Positions 46,501-58,500 of a stretch of 64,000 nt of DNA are shown here, in pieces. The stretch spans positions 117,740,610-117,804,609 of the forward strand of contig CM077647.1 of the NCBI GenBank assembly GCA_039707465.1, read 5' to 3'. The notes below the pieces were generated by a model that made no database searches, was not told where the DNA came from, and saw nothing but the letters and a program-made list of their open reading frames with translations. The position numbers were made by a program, and so were the translations under genes. This DNA is from Rhabdophis nuchalis (Eukaryota > Chordata > Lepidosauria > Squamata > Natricidae). The stretch's first letter is position 1; the number at the start of each line of letters is the position of its first letter.

Positions 46501-49500
46501 GCATTGGGAAAGGCCTATCTAATCCCAAAACCCATTCCTCACTTCTTTCTTTGGTTCATCACCTACACTATCTAGATATTTGAAGGAGTACTTTAAACTT
46601 GAATGTTTAATACATAGTTCAATTGATGTGGAAGAGAAGGAGTCCATTTTGTTTTGGATTTTAAAGCTAAGTGCTGCCTCTTTTGTCTGTTCTAAGAAAT
46701 AGATCAAAGAACTATGTTCAGGTAGTGAACATTCTATAATCTAAACACATTTCAAATACAGTGGTACCTCGGTTCATGAACGCTTCTGTTCACGAACAAC
46801 TCGGTTCACGAACAGAAAAGTTCATCAAAATATGCTCCGGTTAACGAACTCCGCTTCGGTTCACGAACAGGAGCCGCAGCCATTTTAATGCTATTTCCTG
46901 GCTGTCACATGATTGTGACTTCCTGTAGGAAGATCGTGGAGAGAAGGAGTCACAGAAGTCATCTCAAGCAAGGTTAGTGTTCTCTCTTTATACATTACTA
47001 TACTGTACTAATGTGTATTGTAATTTGTTTCATATTTTTTGTGCTTCAAAAACCAAAAAAAAGATCAGAACAGATTAACCAGATTTACATTAAACCCTAT
47101 GGGAAACTCTGCCTCGGTTCACGACCAATTCAGTTCGCGACCAGAGTCAGTTCATGAATTAAGTTCGTGAACCGAGGTACCACTATACTGAATGACAAGA
47201 ACAAGAAGCAGAAATTAGCAACTTTATTCTTGAAAAGTGTAATAATCTAGGCTTCTACAGGATGCCTAAAGTCACCTTTTTGACCCAATTTATATTACAA
47301 ACTGCTCCACCAGATGACACTCTTAAAATGCAATAGCAGCACAAAAGCCCTGTATGCTTGGAAAATTATTCTCTTGTACTGTTCCTTAAAGCATCCTAAA
47401 AAAAGATACTTCCATCTAAATCATTTCTAAAACTCTATTGCTTCCTTGGGGATGCGGTGGCTCAATATTAAATTCAATTTTAAAATTGAACAGTCCTCTC
47501 TCAACTGATGGGGAGGGATACAATGCCATATATCTCCTATCTATATAAATAAAAATGTAAAATAGTTTGTACGAATCCACTAATCTCAAAAAGTACCGGA
47601 CCGATTTAAACCAAACTTTCACACAATGTAGCGAAGCACTTCGGATAATAGAATACCAAATCATTTTGTGCCTAGCACACGTGTATCGTGTACAAGGCAG
47701 GCACAAATAAAAGTTACTCACTGAACACGGTTTAAGCTCCGTGTAATTCCTCCCATCCGGCTGTACGTCACGGACACGTAACGGCAGAAAACCGCCTTGA
47801 AGGAACGTTGCCAGGGGCAATGTGGAAAGCAACGCATGCGCCTCCCTGTCTGCCTGCAGCCGCTCTCTTCCACGCGCACGCACGCAGGGCCACAGGATCA
47901 GAAGCATCCGAGCCCCGTGTGGTAGTTGCCTGTCGGGCGGGGCAGCCAGCCACGTCTCCACTAGCTCTCTCCGATGGCCACCGAGGTGCACTTTCCGGAG
48001 CCATTGGAGAGAGCTGGTGGGGGCATGGCCGGCTGTCCTGCCCGCGGTGCGCCTGCCGGGCGGCGGGGGCTGCGTGTCGCGGGGCTCGGGGGCGGCGGGG
48101 GCGGCGCGGGGCTGGTGGGGGTGGGCATGCGGTGCCCGGATGGCCACGCTCACTGTGGGAGAAGGCAGCCCTAGACTCCTCAGCCCGATATGCCGGCCTT
48201 TTCGCTGCTTGCGGAGGGGAGGGGGGAGACTGATACACAGAGAGACAGAGAGGGAGGGAGAGATGAACAGAGAGATAATGAATGAGAGAGATCGACAAGC
48301 ACACACACAGTGACAGAGAGAAAGGGAGGGGAGAGAGACAGACACACAGAGAGAATGAGTGAGGGAAACATAGACAGGCAATCATACTCAAACAGAGTGA
48401 CAGAGATGGGGGAGGAAGGAGAGAGAGAGAGAGAGAATGACAGAGAAAGACAGAGAAGAAAGGAGGAACAGAGGGACAAAGAGACTAATGACTTTGCCCA
48501 CCACTGTGTTAGGCACAAGTGAGGGAGGAAGGGAGGGGGGGCTGGAGGGGGTTGACTGAGGGTGTGTGTGTGGGGGGAGGGGAGGGCTATTTATTTAGGT
48601 AGAGGAATATAGAGAGAGGAAGAAATACAGTAGGTAGTTAGGTAAGTAGAGGGATAAACGAGAGGGATGAATACAGCAGGTAGGTAGATAGGTACAGGTA
48701 TATAGAGATAAATATAATAGGTAGGTAGAGGGAGAGAGGGAAGAATACAGTAGGTAGGTAGGTAGGTGGATACAGAGGGGGAAATGTAGGTAGGTAGGTA
48801 GAGGGATAGAGGGGAGAAATACAGTAGGTAGGTAGGTAGAGAGATAGATAGTGGGAGAAATACAGTAGGTAGGTAGGTAAGTACAGGGATAGATAGGGAG
48901 AAATACAGTAGGTAGGTAGGTAGAGGGATAGATAGAGGGAGAAATACAGTAGGTAGGTAGGTAGAGGGATAGATAGTGGGATAAATACAGTAGGTAGGTA
49001 GGTAGGTAAGTACAGGGATAGATAGGGAGAAATACAGTAGGTAGGTAGGTAGGTAGAGGGATAGATAGAGGGAGAAATACAGTAGGTAGGTAGATAAATA
49101 GAGGGATAGATAGAGAGTAAGAAATACAGTAGGTAGATAGGTAGGCAGGTACAGGGATAGATAGGGAGAAATACAATAGGTAGGTAGGGGGATAGATAGA
49201 TAGGGAGAAACACAGTAGGTAGGTAGGTAGATAGAGGGATAGATAGGGAGAAATACAGTAGGTAGGTAGGTTGGGGGTTATACGGTGGTTGTGTGTATGT
49301 GTGCAGGTGTAGATATACACACAGATTGGTTGGCCATTTAACCAGACTGGGCCACAGCAACGCGTGGCCGGGTATAGCTAGTTTACAATACAGTTCTTTC
49401 AACAGTTCCAAGGTTCTACACCAGAGGTCTCATTCTCGCGGCCCGCAGGCCAATTGCAGCCCGCAGGACGGTATCTTGTGCCCCCCACCGTGATATGAAA

Positions 49501-52500
49501 GTATAATATTAGTGATATGAAAGTATAATATCCAATATAATGGAGTCCCTTATGCAGCCCAGCCTCACCCAGCCTCTGCCTCCAGCGGCCCCCAGGTAAA
49601 TTGAGTTTGAGACCCCTGTTCTACACCCATTTGTACTATTCCGATGACCCTGCAGGCACAGATAAACCTCCAAAAGGCCTCAATGACTCTCCGAGAGAAT
49701 GCTAACAACAAGATGACTGCAAGGGAAATAAATCCTTCCATTCTCCACCATTAAGTCATAAATGAAGAAGCTTCTTGAATGAGAAGTTAAATGTCCTTAA
49801 GGAAAAACAAAGAAATTCCAATTGCTTTTTGAAAAGTACCTTTGGGACAATCATGATCTGGATTACCTAGAATTTCCATAGATATTGGGGTAAGTTAACT
49901 ATTGAAGCAAGGGAGATAACTGATACTTGTATTTGATACATTCGATAAGCTCTATTTCAGTTTTTCTAAATTTCATAATTGAAGCAGAGTTTTAATTAAA
50001 TACTTTGAATTAGGAAACGCCAATACTCTCTTCACTTTAAGTTGAAATACTATTAAACCATTCACTGACCAGAGTACTGTTCTCAGATACAGGTTTGGCA
50101 AAGAGCAGCTCTAGTGTCGCAACAACAAAATACGTGCAAGCCAATCTTTGGAGCACACCTGGAATTCGTAGATTATCCAAGGAAACTAAAAAAAACACAA
50201 AATAAATAAAAGCAATACAAGTGAGCATAAAAGTTTACAGAATAATGGATGCAGAAGTAGATCTCATGCTGTCCAATATATATACTGTTTCCAAATTAAT
50301 AGTGTTATAACTGTATTTTAATCTAAGATAATTAATTAACTTAATTACTTTAAGAAATATTTTGTAGCATACAAGGAAAATTAATTTTCTTGATTAGAAA
50401 TGAGAAAAGTAATTTTTTTAAGGGAGGCTATTGAAGTTAATAATTCCAGTATTAATTTCAGTAGTCATTCCCCTTTCTTACTTACCCGTATCTTTCATAC
50501 TATAAGACACATCATGATTTTGAAGAGGTAAATTAAAAAAAAAAAGGTTTTGCACTCTGTAGGATTCCCAAACCCTCTGCATGCCTCATTTTCTTTTGCA
50601 AAAAAAAAAAGGGGGGGGGGCATGCAGAGCTTTGGATGGCTTGTAGAGTGCTCCTGGGGGCTGGAGGGGGGGGGGCAAAAACACCCTTATTTCCAGCCAA
50701 AGTGTTGTATCATCTGCCTTTCTCAAATTATTTTATGATTTTGCTTCCAATCTTCACCCCAAATCAGTTCTAGGTCTAATTTCTGCATGATCACTTCAGC
50801 ATACAGATTGAACAAAATGGCGATAAAATACATCCCTGTTTAACTCCCTTTCTGATCCTGAACCAATCTGTATTGCCAGAGTGTTCTCACAGTTGACTTC
50901 TGATCCGTATATAGTGTAGTGATGGGTTGCTACTAGCGTTACTACCGGTTTGTTGAGAACGCATTTCTCAGGATTCTCAGGATTTCAGGCTGCAGAGTAT
51001 GTGATGGTGATAGGAATCTCTTCAATGTATAAATAAGAGAATTTTACTAAACAGCTTTAATTTATGTAACTTCTGAGGTGAATAATAGAAGAAAAAAGAA
51101 TGTTTTTTTCAACTCCAATATGGTACACTGGATTAAAAACATGAATGAATCAGAACAAAAGAAAAATGGTTAATTCTAATACCTGAATTAAATATCCTCC
51201 AAACTATCATGTTGCTTCCAAAGTCATTTTACTCAACTCCCTTTATAATACTTAGATTTACACCCTTTATGTGCATTAAGGTGGGATGTTACAATGATTT
51301 GGAAACAATATGAAAGGTAAATTATCATGTTTTCCTCAAAATAAGACCCAGTCTTATTTTCTTTTGGGCCCCAAAATTAGCATGTCTTATTTTCAGGGGA
51401 TGTTTTACCTGCTTACCTTAGGACCATCACAGCCAGGCCTCCCACACCCTGACACCTGTTGTACTGCTGCCTGAGTTCTTCTGCAGCCGCCTCCAGGCAG
51501 ACGCCATGTGGTGTATCGTGCCAGTGCCACCGCTTGCAGAACAGTGGTACGACGCACCACATGGCATTTGGCCGTGAGCAGCAGCACTGGTGCAGTGTGC
51601 CACGTGGCATCCAGCCACAAGTGGCTGCAGAAGTCAGGCAGTGGCAGGACAGGTGTCAGGGCATGGGATGCCTGGCTGCGCCAGTCCTAAGGTAAACGGG
51701 TGTGGGGCACATGGGGCAGCTCCACTCCCCACCCCAGCTTGATTTTTACGCATGCACCTCAACCTATCTCATACAATTAGACAGTGGGACGGAGTGGGTG
51801 TGATCTTAACTAGGCCTTATTTTTGGGCTAGGGCTTACATTAGGTGTACCTGTAAAATCAAGCTAGGGCTTATTTTCAGGACAGGCCTTATTTTGGGGAA
51901 AACATGGTACTACATTGCAAGAACTCATGTAGTTGCAATGGTTTGTACATTGTTGCACCTGTATGAATTTCAGTTTTTTCAAAATTCTATTGTGATATAC
52001 AAAGTAAAGTGCACATTTTTAGTCAATATAAAAAATATAAATCTCTTAGCACTTACGTGGTCCAAGGCAATAATTCGGGTTTACAACTATTAGTCCTATT
52101 AAAAATAGGAGGAGACTTCTCCATAAGACTTTGCCCAGCAATTGCCATTTGGAACAACCTCGTCTTAACATGGTACTGAGGGACAGTGAAACAGAGGTGC
52201 CCATAATAAATACAAACCTAGAAATGAAAAGGAGAAACAGAAAATCAGAAAAAGACATATATTATATGAGGATGAAATTAACTTCAAAAATTGAGAAACT
52301 ATAGAGAAACAGATATGAATTCTTGTATTGGCAATGAAAGGAGGACAATTTGAATATTAGAGAAATAGTTGAGCAGTTCCTCTCTTCCCTAAAGATCTAC
52401 AATAAATTCCAGAAAACTATTTCTTTGTTTCAATATTATTAGAAAATGCAAAAGACTTGAGCTCTTCTTTGACATACATATTCTCAGCAGTTCTTTTGTG

Positions 52501-55500
52501 GGCTCCATAGTACAAACTATGTGGAATGTATTTTGATATAATCAAAGATCAACTACTCCAAAATTCTATTTTTCACTAAGAGTCTTCCTTGTATCTGTTA
52601 CTTTCCAAATTTTCATCCAAAAGTCCTCCTTTACCCAAACTGTTTAGACATAGTCTATTTCTTCATGATATAGAAAAATGTAGGATAGACAGCATCACCA
52701 CCAGATGGATTTGGAATTGGCTGACCAACTGCACTCAGAGTGTAGTCTTCAATGAAACTATATCGATATAGAGGCAAGCATGCAGTGGGGTACCTTAAGA
52801 TTCTGTTTTAGGGTTAATACTTTTCAACATCTTCATAAACTATTTGGATGAGAGGATAGAAGAGGAACTTCTATCTTCTCATCCTTGCAGATGACGTCAA
52901 GCTGGAGAGAATATCCAACACTTTAGAAGATGGTCTCAAGATCCAGAAAGAACTTGACAGACTTTAATACTGATCCCTATCCAACAAAATGCAATTCAGT
53001 GATGGGAAAAGTAAGGTTTTATACTTATGCAAGAAAACCCAAATGCCCAGGAATAGTATATGTCAGTGGCCGGCAAACCGTGGCTCGCAAGCTGCATGTG
53101 GCTCTTTGGCCCCTTGAATGTGGCTCTTCAGTCTCTCTGATTCACTCCCTCCCTCCCTCTGTCTCTGTGCCTCTGGTCTGTCTGTCTCTGTCTTGGTCCA
53201 CAAAATACCGCGTGGAGGAGCAGTGAGGCTCTGCGCAGTTGGCGATGACTCTGGAGGCCATCTGCGGGAGGCGGGGTCCCCCTTGAGTTCCTCATCTTCC
53301 CGGAGGGCCTCTGAAGTCATTGCAGGCTACGCAGAGCCTCGCCGCTCCTCCACGCTGTGGAAAACATAGGCGCGCACACTCCCCACGCAATTACAGTCTC
53401 GGAGACTTTGTAACGAAGAAAAAGAGAAAGAAAAAGAAAGGAAGGAAGGAAGGAAGAAAAAGAAAGTGGAAGAGAGAAAGAAGGAAGGAAGGAAGGAAGG
53501 AAGGAAGGAAGGAAGGAAGGAAGGAAGGAAGGAAGGAAGGAAGGAAGGAAAGAGAAAGGGAACTTATGATCACAATTGAGCCCAAAAGTTTGATTGCTAA
53601 GCACAAGCGTCACCTCACTTGTGGGGTGCCTCAGAGGTCGGTCCTCTCGCCTCTCCTGTTCAACACCTATATGAAGCTGCTGGGTGAGGTCATCTGTGGT
53701 TTTGGGGTAGAGTACCATCAGTACGCTGATGATACTCAGCTGTACATTTCTACCCCAAACCACCCCAACGATGCCGTTGAAGTGATGTCCCAGTGTTTGG
53801 AGGCCGTGCAGGTCTGGATGGGGAGGAACAAGCTTCGACTCAACCCGTCCAAGACCGAGTGGCTGTGGTTTCCGGCCTCTCGATATAGCCAGTTGGTTCC
53901 ATCTCTGGCTATCGAGGGCGAGTCACTAGCCCCCATGGAAAGGGCTCGCAACTTGGGCGTCCTCCTGGACTCTCGGCTGTCCTTGGACGACCATGTGACA
54001 GCCGTGGCCAGGGGGGCTTTTTATCAGGTGTACCTGATACGCCAGTTGCGTCCCTTTCTAGATCGAGACGCCCTACGCACGGTCACTCAAACCCTCGTTA
54101 CTTCCCGTCTAGATTACTGCAATGCTCTCTACATGGGGCTCCCCTTGAGGTGCACCCAGAGGCTCCAGCTAGTACAGAATGCAGCAGCGCAGGGGATTCA
54201 CGATACTCCCACGAAACACCTCTCCTGCGCAAGCTGCACTGGCTGCCTGTGGCCTTCCAGGTGCGCTTCAAGGTGTTAATAACCATCTTCAAAGCGCTCC
54301 ATGGCACGGGACCTGGTTACTTGCGTGACCGCCTCCTACCACATACCTCCCTTCGATCCGTCCGCTCCCACAGAGAGGGCCTCCTCAGGGTGCCGTCCGC
54401 CGGTCAATGCAGGCTGGCGACCCCCAGGGGGAGAGCCTTCTCTGTGGCAGGTCCAGCCCTCTGGAACGACATGTCCCCCGATCTTCGTACCATCACAGAC
54501 ATACACCTCTTCCGCCGGGGGCTTAAAACGCATCTCTTTCATCTGGCCGGCCTGGCATAGATCCCATGATTTAATTTTAAGATAATGTTTTTAACTGTTT
54601 TTAATAGTTTTTAATAATTTTAGCACAGATTTATCATATTTAATTGTATTTTATCCTGTATTTATATGTTATTGCTTGTTTTTATCTCTTCTGTGCACCG
54701 CCCTGAGTCCCCACAAGGGAGGTAGGGCGGTATAGAAATGTGAATAAATTAAATTAATTAAATTAAGTGAGTTTCACCACATTTTCCAAGTTGGCCATGC
54801 CCACCCAGTTACATGACTGCCAAGCCACTCCCACAAAACAGGCCACACCTTCTTTTGCCTCTCAAAAGAAATTTCAATCGTTGTACTGTTGATATTTGGC
54901 TCTGTTGACTAATGAGTTTGCCCACCACTGGTATAGGTGATACTTGACTTAAGAGCAATAAACTGGTATCTGGGAAGCCTAGTGAATAACTACTTAAGTA
55001 TGAGCCAGCAGTGTACTGCAGCCACCAAAAAAGCAACACAGTCCTAGTCTGAATCAACAAAAGGATAGTATCAAGATCGCGTGTAGTACTGCTTTATAAT
55101 CCCTTGGTAAGACCACACTTGGAATACTTTGTCCAGTTTTGGTCACTACAATACAAAAAGGATGTTGAGGCTCTAGAAAGAGTTGAGAGAAGAGCAACAA
55201 AGGGGACTGATTAGGGGACTGGAAGCTAAAATATGACAAACAGTTTTAGGAATTGGGTATGTCTAATCTAACAAAGAAAAGGAGTAGGGTGTGACATGAT
55301 AGCAGCCTTCTAATATTTGAGGACCTGTTATAGAGAAGAGTGGGTCAACCTATTCCCAAAGCACCTGAAGGCAGACTGCAAAGTAATTGACGGAAATCTA
55401 TCAAAGAAAGATCTAATCTAGAATTAAGGAGACATTTCTGACAATAAGAACAATTAATCAATGGAACAGTTTGCCTCCAGAAGTGGTGAGTACTACCACT

Positions 55501-58500
55501 TCTTGTAGTATAACTTCCTCAGTGAAATCATATTATTGTTGCTGGTAAAAATTATTTAAATTGTAAAATGGAAAAATAGATTGAAATAAGACTTCTACTG
55601 AAATATCAAATATAGTTGACTGTGAAAGAAGGAATACTTAGATTTGCTGAGGAAAACTGCAAAAATAAGAACACAGCGGAAAGGAGAGAGGGAAACCAGC
55701 AGAAAATTATGCCAGCTGAAAGAAGCATTTCCTGCATGGACTTCCAAACCTAGTCCTTTCACAGCAATGAAACATCTGCATATGATGGAAGAAATTGAGC
55801 AGATGGACCACTTAGGAAGCTTGAGCCAGCAGGGAAGAGCAACAAAAGACAGGGTGATGTCACATTTGCAACTGACTGTAGCTGAGATGAGGATTTCATG
55901 CATTTCTTTTCTTGAGAAACAGTCAGTGGTTCTCTCTTTTGGTGGGGAAGTCTAGAGCAGCCTTCTGTTAAATGAACTGCATGACAATGTTAAGATTTTT
56001 ATGCTTTGTAAAAACAACTTTAGGAATTGTATTTAAAAATCCAATGATTTTTTAAAAATAAAGTTTTGGAATTGCATATACTTATTACCATTTTACTCTA
56101 AAACTAGAATTTAAAGAAAGTCACTGGAAACAGTAACCATTTGAACGATTAAGAATCCAACTAAACTTGTCCAGACCAAACTGACAGGCCAAATTAGAGA
56201 TATTCCCCATATGGATTTCTTCTTAATGGATTTATAGTAAAATTCAGACTATTAGTAATCAACATGAATTACCATGGAAAGACGAGGTCTGCTATTGTTA
56301 AACCTATAAAAAGAAACAGACATTAACAGAAAATTAATGCTCTTAACAATGGAGAACTATTATTCTTAGATAATTAAATAAAATATTTGGTTCTAAAGCA
56401 TTATTAACAGTTAACAAATATACTCTGAACTTTCTAAAACACACAATACAAACCCCACATATTGAAAAGTAGTATTCCGAAGTAAATAAGCTAAAAAAAG
56501 AATTTATTTCAAACTACATGCAGGTCACATTCCTCCCTTTTTTCCTCTTTCTGTGCTTGTCCTACTACAACTATCAGTGTTAGCCTTACTGAACATTAGT
56601 TGGAACAGTGGAATTTTAAAAACTCCTAAGCTCCCAAAGCAGAACAATAAATGAGGCAATTTCATTTTATATAATTAATGTGGGATTTTGAATATCTTAC
56701 CATTCCAGCTCTGATGCTTGAAGAACCAATATTTCCCTCCACCATAATTCACAAAGATCATAATTGTAAGTGCCAGGCTATAAAGTCAAATAGATATCAT
56801 AATCACACACTGAATGCATGTATTAACAATTCTGAATGCACTTTTTTCATTGTTATAGTGATACAATATTGTTTCTCAATAAGTCTTAAATTAGTAAATT
56901 GGATCAGTACTTTTATCTTTCAAATTGTGACAGCACAGAGAATATATTGTCATTTAAATGTTACCAAATAATTTTTTTTAATGGGGTATATAGCAACATC
57001 AAAAGGGACCAGCAGAAACACTTAAAAGATTTCATGAATATTTTCACAAAATAGCTGCCAGAAGAATATGGTCAATCTCAAAATGCTCATTCCCCCCCCC
57101 CCCCCCCCTGAACCATACTCGCCCAGCCAGTGTGATGGGAACTTTTAAGAGTTTTTGGAGCCGGAATGAAAGCTCTATCCAGGAATCACATGAGCAGAAA
57201 ATGCCCATTTCACTACTAGGTTTGCCTATAGATACAAGACATTTGAAGAAACCCGAAGCAAGATTTTTTTCAAGTGAGTTCAGCTTGGAGGTGAGGTTTC
57301 CAGGATTTTTCACCTGGAAAAAATGGCCATTTAAAAAAAAATACAAATATAGATAATATAAATTGCCTACTACTACATTGTATAATGTAGTGTCTAAGGG
57401 AAGTAGATATATTTAGCCTAGTAAAGAGAAGGTTTGGATATGATAGTCGTCTTCCAGTATTTGAAAGGCTGTTACATGAAAGAGGGGCTCAATTTAATCT
57501 CCATAATACCTGACAGCAGGACAAGAAGCAACAGATGGAATCTCAACGAAGGGAGAACTAGTCTGGAATTAAGGAGAATTTTCCTGACAGTGGAAACAAT
57601 TAATCAATGGGATAGGTTGTCTCCTGGAGCTGTGGGTCCTTCATCCCTGGAGGTTTTCAAGAAAATTTTGGATAATTGGATAATTATCTGGTAAGGTATA
57701 AGGGCACCTCTGCCAGGGCTAGGGGATTAAACTAGAAAACCTCCAAGATTCCTTCTAGTGGCTAAGGCTGGAAAAAAATGTTTAACAATGTAAGTAGACA
57801 AAAGAGGGAAATTCTGAAATACAACTCTTGAATTCCTGTTTTACATGTAACATACATTTTACAGAAAATAAATTGATAAAGCATTGAGGAAAATAACTTG
57901 GCTTAACAAATTTAAATTGTAGGCAAAGATAAGATCTAAGTTGCAAAAACCAGTTTACATTTGTTCTCATCCATCCAGCTCAACATAATTCCCATTTCAT
58001 GTCAGAAAACTGCAGATTCTAGAGAACGGTCTAGAACTATCTGTGCTGGCAGAGGACACATGCTACAGGCTCTGTCAATCAAGGATTTTCAGCTGTCAGG
58101 ATCTTTGATAAGATGGGTGGCAGAGGTGGTATTCAGCAGGTTCTGACCAGTTCTGAAGAACCGATAGCAGAAATTTTGAGTAGTTCAGAGAACTGGTAAA
58201 TACCACCTCTGACTGGCCTGCCCTCATCTATTCTCTGCCTCCTGAGTCCCAGCTGATCTGGAGGAAATGGGGATTTTGCAGTAACCTTCCCCTGGAGTGG
58301 GGAGACAATGGAGATTTTACAGTATCCTTCCCCTGCCATGCCCACCAAGCTATATCACGTCCACTAAGCCATGCTCACAGAACCAGTAGTAAAAAAATTT
58401 GAATCCTACCACTGATGGGTGGCACATAAATTTAAGAAATAAACAACAATCGCTCAACATGGATTATCCAGATACGTTAGGATACATTTCCCTGATTGCC

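Larger units (their letters stand above)
47540..49381 (+). mobile_element. Helitron copy 3, complete ends
   Basis: It starts TCTATATAAATAAAAATG after A (47539). The 3' hairpin GGCCAC (49350-49355) and GTGGCC (49364-49369) is followed by CTAG at 49378-49381, then T. This is the A|T insertion rule. The interior has CCACTAATCTCAAAAAGTAC, a CpG-rich block (47760-48200), GA-rich repeats, a buried hAT-like end (about 48480-48510) and a 700-bp minisatellite. No Rep or helicase coding is seen, so it is nonautonomous. Confidence 0.88.
53064..54930. mobile_element. hAT-type element interrupted by L2
   Basis: The ends CAGTGGCCGGCAAACCGTGG and GAGTTTGCCCACCACTG are inverted. The flanks GTATATGT (53056-53063) and GTATAGGT (54931-54938) differ by one base, an 8-bp hAT duplication. 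Interior: CTCTCTGATTCACTCCCTCC and similar, a GGAA array and a young L2. No transposase is seen. Confidence 0.82.

Noticed and set aside
47416..48522. Long overlapping frames on both strands of 47.4-48.5 kb as genes
   Set aside because: They lack splice structure or known domains and sit in CpG-rich and GA-rich repeats of a nonautonomous Helitron.
48590..49275. CRISPR-like regular repeats
   Set aside because: Units are irregular, have no unique spacers, lie in a Helitron in a vertebrate intron and are made of GTAG microsatellite runs.
48595..49411. Two long - strand frames (241 and 257 codons) rich in Tyr, Leu, Pro, Thr and Ser
   Set aside because: They are translations of the GTAGGTAGG minisatellite; periodic composition explains them.
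55595..55955. Paired 102-103 codon frames on opposite strands as a small gene
   Set aside because: No recognisable domain, start context or exon structure; they are chance frames in an HGSNAT intron.
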